A DNA stretch of 9,133 nucleotides from an uncultured bacterium (GTDB lineage: Bacteria > Planctomycetota > Phycisphaerae > Phycisphaerales > SM1A02): NCBI GenBank assembly GCA_903914045.1, contig CAIWNO010000284.1, forward strand, positions 1-9,133, given 5' to 3'. Below the pieces are notes generated by a model, which saw nothing but the letters and a program-made list of their open reading frames with translations, was not told where the DNA came from and ran no database searches. How positions within the stretch are numbered: position 1 is the stretch's first letter; the number at the start of each line of letters is the position of its first letter. Made by a program: the position numbers and the translations under genes. Of this stretch, positions 1 through 8,060 are shown one piece after another.

Positions 1-2
1 CG

Positions 3-1670
3 GTTGACCCCGGCCATCGATTCCCGTTCATCTCCAACATGAGCGTGAGCTTGGGCGTCATGTTGCAACGACCCGGCGAAAGCGAGCAACTATTCGCGCG
101 CGTGAAAGTGCCCGAGATTCCGTCGCGCCTGTATCGCGTGCCCGGCACTCGTCGCTGGATTCCGCTGCAGGACATTATTGAGCACAACTTGGACGAGCTT
201 TTTCCCGGCATGGAAATTCTGAAAGTGCTTCCATTTCGCGTCACGCGCAACGCGGAGATTGACAACGACAACGACGACGCCGACGATTTACTGGAGGCCA
301 TTCAACAGCAACTGCGCGAGCGTCGTTTCGCGCGCGTGGTGCGCATGGAAATTCCAACCAACGCCAATCCGCGCATTCTCAAATTCTTAATGGACGAACT
401 TGAAATCGACGAGGCGGATATTTACGAGTCCGATGGCGTGCTTGAGTACGGCGCGCTGAATGAAATCGCGGATATGGACGACGCGCAACTTCACTTCAGC
501 AGTTGGACACCGCTCAAGCCATTAGGTTTTGACCACGGAAACTACGATATTTTCGCACGAATTCGCAAGGGCGACGTGTTGCTGCATCACCCCTACGAAA
601 GTTTCGAGGCCAGCGTTGAGCAGTTCATAGAGCAAGCCGCCAAGGATCCAAAGGTGCTTTGCATCAAGCAAAGTTTGTACCGCACCAGTGGCGATAGTCC
701 ATTCATCACCAGTCTTATTCACGCCGCCGAAAGCGGCAAGCAAGTCGCGGTGTTGGTGGAACTTCGCGCGCGCTTTGATGAGGCCAGAAATATTCGCTGG
801 GCCAGAAAACTAGAGGACGCTGGAGTGCATGTGGCCTACGGCGTTGTCGGACTCAAGACCCACACCAAGACCGCGTTGGTCGTTCGACAAGAAGCCAGCG
901 GCATTCGTTGCTACGGACACATCGGCACGGGAAATTACAATTCCAAAACCGCGCGCCTGTATGAGGACATTGGTTTGTTGACATGCGACCCAGAGATCAC
1001 CGAGGACTTGACCGGCTTGTTCAATTACATGACAGGTAGAAGTCGCCAACGCGATTACTTGAAGTTGTTGATCGCGCCTGTCGCCATGAAGAAGCGCTTC
1101 CTACAATTGATCGAGAACGAAATTGAATTGACCAAGCCAGGAAAGCCCGGGCGCATCATCGCCAAAATGAATCAGCTTGAGGACCGAGGCATCATGGACG
1201 CGCTGTATCGCGCCAGCCAAGCGGGCGTGCAAATTGACCTTATTGTCCGTGGTTTTTGCTGTTTGCGCCCGGGCGTGCCCGGCCTTAGCGACAACATTCG
1301 CGTGCGCAGCGTGGTGGGGCGCTTCTTGGAGCACAGCAGAATTTTCTGGTTCCAAGCGGGTAAAGAAAATCCACTTGATGGCGACATGTACATCGGCAGC
1401 GCCGACTGGATGTATCGCAATTTGCAAACACGCGTTGAAGCGGCCACGCCAATTCTTTTACCAGAGCACCGCGCGCGCTTGTGGGACGTGATTCAAACGT
1501 GCCTCAACGATTGCCGCCAGTCGTGGCAAATGCGCGGCGATGGAACCTACGAGCGAATTGCGTGGGATCATTTGGACGCGCAAGATCCGCGCGCCATCGG
1601 CGTGCATCAATATTTAATGAACAGCGAAACGCAGCGCCACACTCAGATGCAACAGAACACGCATTTGTGA
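3..1670 (+). CDS. ppk1: Polyphosphate kinase 1, 5'-truncated by window edge
   Basis: PPK1 reversibly moves the terminal phosphate of ATP onto inorganic polyphosphate through a phosphohistidine intermediate. The reading frame is open from base 3 and begins VDPGHRFPFISN, the family's conserved segment after the N-terminal domain, so the ATG at 39 is internal and roughly 150 residues are missing upstream. Counting from that ATG, the two phospholipase-D-like catalytic regions carry LKTHTKT (His275, codon 861-863), expected to be the phosphorylated histidine, and RFLEHSRIFWF (His432, codon 1332-1334). Other family blocks are SLYRTSGDSPF (212-222), YGHIGTGNYNSKTARLY (292-308) and IGSADWMYRNLQTRVE (452-467). 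All key residues visible are intact, so the enzyme is probably active. The visible 555 residues plus the missing part fit the usual ~700. It converges with the lipoprotein gene ending at 1700. Known bacterial PPK1 is membrane-associated or cytosolic. Confidence 0.96.
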   Translation, partial: VDPGHRFPFISNMSVSLGVMLQRPGESEQLFARVKVPEIPSRLYRVPGTRRWIPLQDIIEHNLDELFPGMEILKVLPFRVTRNAEIDNDNDDADDLLEAIQQQLRERRFARVVRMEIPTNANPRILKFLMDELEIDEADIYESDGVLEYGALNEIADMDDAQLHFSSWTPLKPLGFDHGNYDIFARIRKGDVLLHHPYESFEASVEQFIEQAAKDPKVLCIKQSLYRTSGDSPFITSLIHAAESGKQVAVLVELRARFDEARNIRWARKLEDAGVHVAYGVVGLKTHTKTALVVRQEASGIRCYGHIGTGNYNSKTARLYEDIGLLTCDPEITEDLTGLFNYMTGRSRQRDYLKLLIAPVAMKKRFLQLIENEIELTKPGKPGRIIAKMNQLEDRGIMDALYRASQAGVQIDLIVRGFCCLRPGVPGLSDNIRVRSVVGRFLEHSRIFWFQAGKENPLDGDMYIGSADWMYRNLQTRVEAATPILLPEHRARLWDVIQTCLNDCRQSWQMRGDGTYERIAWDHLDAQDPRAIGVHQYLMNSETQRHTQMQQNTHL

Positions 1671-1685
1671 TCGGCGTATGACCAA

Positions 1686-1697
1686 CGCGCATGCGCG
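1686..1697. repeat. 12-bp perfect palindrome between convergent genes
   Basis: CGCGCATGCGCG is its own reverse complement and sits in the 29-nt gap between the ppk1 stop (1670) and the stop of the opposing lipoprotein gene (1700). As a hairpin it could form only a 4-bp CGCG stem with a CATG loop and no T-run follows, so it is a poor intrinsic terminator. It may instead be a protein-binding site or chance in GCGC-rich DNA. Confidence 0.35.
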
Positions 1698-1699
1698 CA

Positions 1700-2164
1700 T
1701 CAACCAGCGCTTGGAATTGTTCCGCCCGACCCCATGCCCGCGCCCGACGCGTTGAATGATGCGGAAGGTCTGCTCAAACCTAGGTCGTACAACAATTGGC
1801 TGAATCGGGTTGGTTCCAAATAGCGCAACGTGCCATCAATGCTCCATGGCGAATCTGGTCCCGGTTGACTTTGCAATGGAACCACCGCGGGAATGGCCGT
1901 CAGCAAACGGCTTTCTGGCGGAATGGTTATGGAAGCGACCCATTCACCTGAATACACCTGGTCATTTCGTACGCGCACGAAATACTTCCATGTGTCAATT
2001 CGAATTGGAGCTTTAGTGGGATTGGAGAGTTGAATTCGAATGGCGATCTGGTTGGCGGTTTTTCCTACTTCAACTACGTCCACAGTGGTCACGGAAATTC
2101 CAGGCGGCGTGGTGCACGCGCATAACAGGCACAATACGGCTGCAATTGCGGCATACGTGCGCAT
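1700..2164 (-). CDS. Small lipoprotein with LEA14/WHy-like domain
   Basis: Predicted 154-residue lipoprotein. The first 17 residues, MRTYAAIAAVLCLLCAC, form a short lipoprotein signal peptide with lipobox L14-C-A-C17, so the mature protein should be acylated at Cys17. The body has the pattern of LEA type 2 / WHy domains: a beta strand rich in valine (ISVTTVDVVEV), the NPTKAPIRID block (48-57) like the family's NPxxxPIxI, a Tyr/Trp strand, an IPPES turn (81-85), and a closing GTLRYL (111-116). The tail is Gly/Ser/Ala-rich. Such domains in bacteria are small beta-sandwiches of poorly known, possibly stress-related, function. The frame is open upstream to 2494, but that part runs over the start of the opposite gene and lacks a signal peptide, so the ATG at 2162-2164 is chosen. 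An AGGCGG lies 11 nt before it, a weak ribosome site. Lipoprotein call is firm; domain call is moderate. Confidence 0.72.
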   Translation of the reverse strand: MRTYAAIAAVLCLLCACTTPPGISVTTVDVVEVGKTANQIAIRIQLSNPTKAPIRIDTWKYFVRVRNDQVYSGEWVASITIPPESRLLTAIPAVVPLQSQPGPDSPWSIDGTLRYLEPTRFSQLLYDLGLSRPSASFNASGAGMGSGGTIPSAG

Positions 2165-2207
2165 TGGGCAATAGAACCGCCTGAAGTGTTGGGTGTGATG
2201 AAGGCGC

Positions 2208-5200
2208 ATGCACTGTGGCATGGTTGCAATGTATCGTTCAAGTGTGAATCGCGTCGCCACCCTATATCGCATCCCTTGTATTTCCGCGGCAATTGTATGT
2301 TGCGCCGCCATCATCTCCTCGATTGTTTGGGCCCAGGAATCCGCGCCTATTACGATTGATGCAAGCCCAACAGCCACGGAATTGCTGCGACGCGCATATG
2401 AAACCGCGTCCACAAATCCAAACGAGAGCGCGCGCGTCTTGCAGGAGGCGGTTGATCGCTTTCCAAATAAATTGGTTCCATGGGATGATTCCACCGACCG
2501 CTTTCAAAATACGATCGACGCCGCCGAGCGTTTTTTGCTTTCCAATCAAGTTGTTTTGCAAAGTTGGTTGCGCGCGGAATCAGCCACCGCCCAGCGGCGT
2601 TTAGATCAAGGCGATGTGCTGCGCGTTGTTGAACTTCGCGCGTTGTCACCAGCGGGTCTGCAAGGAATGTTGTGGTTGGCGCAACAAGAATTGGATCAAG
2701 GGCGAATTGTTTCGGGGCGGCGATGGATTGAGAAGGCGTTGCGACATCCATCTCTTTCACCACAGCAAAAATTACTTTTGGATCAAGCCACAATCGGCAT
2801 GAGCACAATTTTAATTCCTTCTCGGGTGAGTGCCACTACTTCAAGTCAGAATCAAACTTCACAGCAGCAAGAACAAAAATCATTCGTCTGGGGACCGCTC
2901 TGGAAAGTGTGGCTTCCAGGCACTTGGCTCAATCGATCATTGGCGGAGTTGGAACCACAATCCATGGACGCGGAGCGAAAGAAGGCCGCCATCAATGGCT
3001 CCGCGCTTGTTTCACAGTCGCGCTTCACTTGGGATGGAGTGTTGATCGCGGAAGGCGCAAGCGTGCGCTATCTTGATCGCATCTCCGGTGTTGAGCGGTG
3101 GCAACAGTCGGTGGGTTCGCCCATGGATCGCGTGAGTGCTGCTCCAGTTGATCTCTCTGTCGCCGTTCCCGCGGGGGATTTGGTCATCACGCTTCCAGGG
3201 CAAGCCCTTTCTGAACAGCGATCTGGCGGGCAAGCCAGAATCACCGCGCTTTCATTGCAAACTGGCGCGCTGCGGTGGGATATTCATTTGGATCGTTTAG
3301 GTCGCGATGATTTGAAAGATCTCTTTCCGCATGGTGATCCGCTGATCATGGACGACGTGGTGATTGTCCAGGCGCGCAAAAACACCACGCGGCTTGAAAT
3401 TGCGGAGTGGTTGATCGCGCTCGATCGCGCAACTGGCGCGGTGATCTGGACAAATTCGCTGGGCGCCGCTGGCGGTGATCGACTGTCGTCGTCGCGGCCG
3501 CTGGGTTCGCCCACGCAATTCAACGGTGATGTGATTGCGGCCACAAGTTTGGGCGTGGTTGCCCGCATTGACGCCTTCAATGGCCATGTCATCTGGATGA
3601 AGCGTTGGTCCGCGCCAACGCGCGAGCCGCGCTTCGAAAATCCAGCGTGGCAACTTCCATCACCCATTGTTTCCAATGATTGCGTTTTTTGGATTCAACC
3701 TGATCAAATGACTTTGGTGTGCTTATCCGCGATTGATGGCTCGACCAAGTGGTCCGCCATGCTTGGCGTGAGCGAGCAACTTCCAGCCGCGCGTTCTTTG
3801 CTAGCGGATCATGAGCGCCTTTATCTTTTGTGCGAAGACGTGGTCGCTGTCGATATCGAAGATCCGCGGCGCACCATTTGGAAGTTGTCTGATCGCTTGA
3901 AAGAACCAATGTCCGTGCGCGGTCAATGCGCGTTGGCAACGGATGACACGGGTCGGTCGCTGCTTGCGGTTCCACTGCAAAATAAAGCTCTTTTACTTGA
4001 TCCCGCCACGGGCAACACGTTGGGCGAGTTGCCACTGAAGGCGGGCGGAAATTTAAACTTGGACAATGGACAACTCACCGTGGTGGACGCCGAACAAGTT
4101 TCACTTTTCATGCAGGCCAACGTTGGCGAGCGTTTATTGCGGGAGCGCATGGCCCAGGATTCCACTGATCCGCGCCGTGGACTGGCGCTTTTTGAATTAG
4201 GTCGAGCATGGTTCAGTTCCAAGTTGATGCTGGACGGAGCCACGGCCATGTCCGCCGCGGTCAATCAAAATTCTTCCACCACGGATGTCTTGCGCGATGA
4301 ATTGCTTACAAAACTTTTTGACGCGCTGGTGATCAGCGAAATCGATCAAGATACAAGGTCGCAACTTCTGACCATCGCCAAAAACACGGCGCGCTCATTC
4401 GCGCAGAAAGCCACCGTGGCATTGCGCATTGGCGATCTTGCCGCGTCCAATGGTCAATTGCAGGATGCGCTTGAACAGTGGTGCGCTGTGTTGGAATCCA
4501 CGCAAATGCGCCATGAAATTGTGGGAAATGAGGTGTGGAAGACTTCAGCACAAACTGCCGCAATTGAGCGCATTGTGTCGCATCCCCAAACCGCCACCAT
4601 GAAACTTCGCATGGATGCCGCGGCGCATTCGCTCACCCACATGCGCCAAAGCGATTTGCTTGGCTTCATCAATGCGGTGAATACGGCCGCCTTGCTCGCT
4701 TGCAATGTCGATCAAGCCCGTGAAATTCTCAACGAGGCGGCGCGCTTGGCTCAAAGCAAGGGTTGGTCGCAGGAGGAAAATATGTGCCATGCCATGAACG
4801 CGGACGCTCCCACGGGCGCGCGTTGGCCGCAGTGGAATTCCGCAATGCCTTTTGCCCAATTGGGTTCCGCGCAACCCAAGGCAACCACGCTTTCGGGGCG
4901 CATGCTTTCCATGTCGCCCCAAGCGCAGCGCGAAAAGAATCGCTCGTCCATGTTGTTTGCGGAGGCATCCTCAATTTTTCTTCGCAGCGCGGACAATCTT
5001 GGCATCGTGTGGCGAACTCAATTTGGCGATCGAGATCCATCCATCATGTCATGGGTTCCCCACATTGTGCTCTGGTGCCCCCGATCTCAAGAAGACGGCG
5101 CTCTCTTGGCGTTGAATCCCAAGGATGGATCGGAGGTATGGCGGGTGGATTCCGTGGCATCTGTGTTTCAAAATAATGGGCTGGCTCCATTGAAAATTCC

Positions 5201-6161
5201 GGCAGTGAATGAACGCACAAACTCCTCTGAAATAGCGTGCCTGCGCGCTGGTCCCGTGTGCGCACTTATTCGCAATGATGGCGTGGTGGTGGGGGTGAAT
5301 ATCACCAATGGTTCCACGCAGTGGAATTTGAATTCAACAATTCGTGCGCTAGATGCCGCTGATTCTTCCAGCAATTTTGTGGTTGTTGGCGGCCGCGAAA
5401 CGGCCACGCAGGAAGAGTTGACAAGCAATCCCTCCTGGATTTATGTCATGGGCAGCGAACATGGCGATGTGGTGGCCAAACGTGTTTTGCCAGAGGAATG
5501 GGGACAGATTCGTTGGTTGCGAATGCTTCCTGATTGCTTGATGATTGCCACGGACGAAGTGATTGTCACGCTTGAACTTGCGCCCAATCTGCCCATTCGT
5601 TGGTCGCTTCAAGATCGCCGCTATGCCAATGCGCCAGTTCCCCAAGCCGCGGGATCATGGTGTTTCATTCGCGATCGTGTAGGAAACACCACGGCATTAA
5701 GCATGGCCACGGGTCGCCTCAGCGCGCTTCCATTTGTAATTCCATCTGGTGTCGAGGTGGGTGGCGCCGTGAAAGCGTCTCAGCCGTTTATTTATCCATA
5801 TAAAAATTCATGGCTTGTGAAAAATTCCCAGAGACTCAGCATGCATTCGGATAATGGTTCATTGCAGGGGGTCGATGCCGTGGCCGTGATTCGTGGATAT
5901 GAAAATATAATTGTGGGGGACGACGCCGTATTTGTGGTGGATGGCGGTGGAATTGGAAATCCTGGCGAGCGTGAATTTTCCAACGGTTCCGATGTCTTAT
6001 TGCGAGAGTTCAAACCTTCGCAAGGTTTGCGAACAATCGGCATTCCAATTCTAATTCGAGGAACCATTGGAAGAATGACAAAGACCGACGCCATCGATGG
6101 TTGGATCTTCTTGGGAGGGGAGGATAAAACCATTGCAATTCCCGCCCCTTTGTCCCATTGA
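2208..6161 (+). CDS. Large exported PQQ-type double beta-propeller protein with TPR-like regions
   Basis: About 1310 residues (numbered here from 2208). The start is unresolved among ATGs at 2208, 2220 and 2229; none has a good ribosome site, and 2229 gives the most usual signal peptide. The hydrophobic core near 24-40 ends VWA-QES, so cleavage after Ala42 is expected. Residues 50-200 are helical and TPR-like (ATELLRRAYETA; LLWLAQQELD-type helices). A Ser/Thr/Gln linker (207-224) leads to a first propeller, about 265-635, with blade-end motifs of the AxDxxTGxxxW type: DRISGVERW 290, SLQTGALRW 349, DRATGAVIW 406, DAFNGHVIW 455, SAIDGSTKW 507, DIEDPRRTIW 549 and DPATGNTLG 598. Residues 640-860 are helical again. 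A second propeller, about 925-1310, has NPKDGSEVW 970, NITNGSTQW 1031 and SMATGRLSA 1165. Spacing of 42-59 residues suits seven blades. No haem-binding CxxCH is present, so a scaffold or binding role in the periplasm or at the surface is likelier than a PQQ dehydrogenase. Exact function unknown. Confidence 0.88.
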   Translation: MHCGMVAMYRSSVNRVATLYRIPCISAAIVCCAAIISSIVWAQESAPITIDASPTATELLRRAYETASTNPNESARVLQEAVDRFPNKLVPWDDSTDRFQNTIDAAERFLLSNQVVLQSWLRAESATAQRRLDQGDVLRVVELRALSPAGLQGMLWLAQQELDQGRIVSGRRWIEKALRHPSLSPQQKLLLDQATIGMSTILIPSRVSATTSSQNQTSQQQEQKSFVWGPLWKVWLPGTWLNRSLAELEPQSMDAERKKAAINGSALVSQSRFTWDGVLIAEGASVRYLDRISGVERWQQSVGSPMDRVSAAPVDLSVAVPAGDLVITLPGQALSEQRSGGQARITALSLQTGALRWDIHLDRLGRDDLKDLFPHGDPLIMDDVVIVQARKNTTRLEIAEWLIALDRATGAVIWTNSLGAAGGDRLSSSRPLGSPTQFNGDVIAATSLGVVARIDAFNGHVIWMKRWSAPTREPRFENPAWQLPSPIVSNDCVFWIQPDQMTLVCLSAIDGSTKWSAMLGVSEQLPAARSLLADHERLYLLCEDVVAVDIEDPRRTIWKLSDRLKEPMSVRGQCALATDDTGRSLLAVPLQNKALLLDPATGNTLGELPLKAGGNLNLDNGQLTVVDAEQVSLFMQANVGERLLRERMAQDSTDPRRGLALFELGRAWFSSKLMLDGATAMSAAVNQNSSTTDVLRDELLTKLFDALVISEIDQDTRSQLLTIAKNTARSFAQKATVALRIGDLAASNGQLQDALEQWCAVLESTQMRHEIVGNEVWKTSAQTAAIERIVSHPQTATMKLRMDAAAHSLTHMRQSDLLGFINAVNTAALLACNVDQAREILNEAARLAQSKGWSQEENMCHAMNADAPTGARWPQWNSAMPFAQLGSAQPKATTLSGRMLSMSPQAQREKNRSSMLFAEASSIFLRSADNLGIVWRTQFGDRDPSIMSWVPHIVLWCPRSQEDGALLALNPKDGSEVWRVDSVASVFQNNGLAPLKIPAVNERTNSSEIACLRAGPVCALIRNDGVVVGVNITNGSTQWNLNSTIRALDAADSSSNFVVVGGRETATQEELTSNPSWIYVMGSEHGDVVAKRVLPEEWGQIRWLRMLPDCLMIATDEVIVTLELAPNLPIRWSLQDRRYANAPVPQAAGSWCFIRDRVGNTTALSMATGRLSALPFVIPSGVEVGGAVKASQPFIYPYKNSWLVKNSQRLSMHSDNGSLQGVDAVAVIRGYENIIVGDDAVFVVDGGGIGNPGEREFSNGSDVLLREFKPSQGLRTIGIPILIRGTIGRMTKTDAIDGWIFLGGEDKTIAIPAPLSH

Positions 6162-6186
6162 CAAATTGACCATTCTCATGGATAAC
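6158..6186 (+). promoter_or_regulatory. Predicted sigma-70-type promoter for the hyperacidic gene
   Basis: A perfect -35 box TTGACA (6158-6163) overlaps the TGA stop of the propeller gene (6159-6161). Exactly 17 nt later is GATAAC (6181-6186), 4 of 6 matches to TATAAT. Transcription would begin near 6193, giving a leader of about 16 nt before the ATG at 6209. A second TTGAC lies at 6166-6170, 8 nt on, with the weaker TATTGA at 6189-6194. The prediction rests on consensus matching only; sigma factor preferences of this organism are not known. Confidence 0.5.
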
Positions 6187-6208
6187 CCTATTGAGATTGA
6201 GATACCCA

Positions 6209-6748
<540 letters not shown>

Positions 6749-6764
6749 ATCTTTGCGGTTATGA

Positions 6765-6784
6765 AGGCAAGCGCTTCAGTGCCT
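6765..6784. other. Small hairpin after the hyperacidic gene
   Basis: AGGCA (6765-6769) can pair with TGCCT (6780-6784) around a 10-nt loop that itself contains AAGCGCTT, a palindrome. It starts 16 nt after the TAA of the acidic gene. The position suits a transcription terminator, but the stem is only 5 bp and no T-run follows. Confidence 0.25.
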
Positions 6785-6808
6785 GCATGGCGTTGCTTAA
6801 GAAGTCAT

Positions 6809-6840
6809 GTGCCAGTTGTTGGTCAATGATCACTGGTCAC
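6809..6840. terminator. Possible bidirectional terminator hairpin in convergent gap
   Basis: GTGCCAGT (6809-6816) pairs with ACTGGTCAC (6832-6840), giving 8 bp with one bulged T at 6837 and a 15-nt loop. It lies between the two convergent stops (6748 and 6894), where a shared terminator would be expected. No T-run is seen on either side, so if it acts it is not a canonical intrinsic terminator. The rest of the 145-nt gap shows nothing recognisable. Confidence 0.25.
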
Positions 6841-6893
6841 GACATCTGTACAGCAGAATTGCATGTCCACTGTTGCTCATTGGCTTGGGGCGC

Positions 6894-8060
6894 TTAATTC
6901 AACTTCAACTCAGCAATTTTGCATTGCTGCGCCGTGGGCAACAGCAAAATAATTCGACCTGCGCTGCTGCCCTCGCCGGCCGGGGCGCGCGCAATCCAAG
7001 CATCTTCAAGCAAAGTCACTGGCCCGCGCACTGGATCAACAGGAAGTGAAAGCGTGGCCACGCGATCTTTAAACGAAATTAATAACTGCTTGGGACCAGT
7101 CGCGCTGGCCGACAGTGTTCCCAATGGAAGCGGCGTAAGCGTGTCGGTGAGCGGTTGCCAAATAGCCATGCGCGCCAAGTCTGGATGAAAAAAAAGCAAC
7201 GATCCATCCGCCAACACCGCGCGATCCGGCGGCAGGGATCCCATGCATTGATACGCCATTTTCTCCGACCCACGAATGGAAATACATTTACGAAGAATGG
7301 CCGACCGCGATTCAAGCGAGCTCATGTTCTGTCCAGCGCGCAGCGGCAAGTACGTCAAGTCAAGCACTCCATCTTGAAGATGCGCCGCGTAAATACCATT
7401 GTTCGTCACAATGGGAAGCAGCCAACTCTCATTGTCTTTGCGTGGCCATTCCAGTTTCCCTTCGGGTCGTTCAACGCTTAAGCAGAATTCGCGTTGGCCA
7501 ATATCGCGGTGCGACCACGCCAATTCACCACGCGGTCCAAAGCAAGCGAACGCGTTCACCCTTGCATCTTGAATCAACCAGCGCGCATCCCCGCCCGCCC
7601 AAGGCAGCACGCCAATCCACCGCGTGCCATCCGCTTGCGGACTTTCCACCAGCGCGCCGTCGCTGTTGCAGCAACGCCCCAGCATGAAGGCGCCATTCCA
7701 CAAGCGCGTGGGTTGAAGTTCATCTATCGCTCGCACGGCCACAACGCCACGTGGCGAAAGCGACGCTCCAGGCAACGCCAACAACAGGGGCCAATTAAAA
7801 TTTGATTCTTGTTGCCACGCCAATCGCATGCCGTCGGAACTTGCCAGCGGAAGAAAGAATCCATCTGTCTGCACCGGTGCCAATGCATTCAGTTGAAATC
7901 CTAAAGAAGTGTCGCGCGTGACCGCGCCGGATTCGTTTTGGACAATCGTGTCGCTTGGGGAACTATTCACCACCAGGCGCCCCGGACCAATTGGTGTTAT
8001 TTGCTTCACGCATCCCGCGCATGCCACGGCGCACCACAGCGCGCAACCGAACGATTTCAG
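6894..8060 (-). CDS. Propeller-like lipoprotein coupled to the secretin gene
   Basis: 388 residues if started at CTG 8058-8060. The first conventional codon, GTG at 8025-8027, would begin MACAGC and leave no signal peptide. Reading upstream in frame adds KSFGCALWCAVACAGC, so CTG gives MKSFGCALWCAVACAGC: a positive n-region, a hydrophobic core and a lipobox-like CAG-C17 (or AVA-C14). A GGAG (8068-8071) stands 7 nt before the CTG, and CTG overlaps the secretin's TGA as CTGA, like ATGA coupling. The body is beta-rich with recurring Trp-containing strands (TRWIGVLPW, ARWLIQD, GELAWSHRD, GKLEWPRKD, MAIWQPL) separated by Gly/Asp turns, suggesting a beta-propeller. I do not recognise a named family. 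Lying directly after the secretin, it may be an outer-membrane accessory to it; it is much larger than classic pilotins. Its role is inferred. Confidence 0.72.
   Translation of the reverse strand: MKSFGCALWCAVACAGCVKQITPIGPGRLVVNSSPSDTIVQNESGAVTRDTSLGFQLNALAPVQTDGFFLPLASSDGMRLAWQQESNFNWPLLLALPGASLSPRGVVAVRAIDELQPTRLWNGAFMLGRCCNSDGALVESPQADGTRWIGVLPWAGGDARWLIQDARVNAFACFGPRGELAWSHRDIGQREFCLSVERPEGKLEWPRKDNESWLLPIVTNNGIYAAHLQDGVLDLTYLPLRAGQNMSSLESRSAILRKCISIRGSEKMAYQCMGSLPPDRAVLADGSLLFFHPDLARMAIWQPLTDTLTPLPLGTLSASATGPKQLLISFKDRVATLSLPVDPVRGPVTLLEDAWIARAPAGEGSSAGRIILLLPTAQQCKIAELKLN

Noticed and set aside
261..290. Asp/Asn-rich stretch in PPK1 as a possible link to the poly-Asp protein
   Set aside because: PPK1 homologues commonly carry an acidic stretch here before the EDLLEA-type helix, so it is ordinary.
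1177..1491. 104-residue plus-strand ORF inside ppk1
   Set aside because: Out-of-frame shadow across the conserved catalytic region of PPK1.
1862..1900. TTGACT as a promoter box on the plus strand
   Set aside because: It lies inside the lipoprotein gene and no acceptable -10 box follows at 16-18 nt.
2165..2494. Extended N-terminus of the lipoprotein gene
   Set aside because: It overlaps the signal peptide and start of the propeller gene antisense, and the lipobox signal begins exactly at the 2164 ATG.
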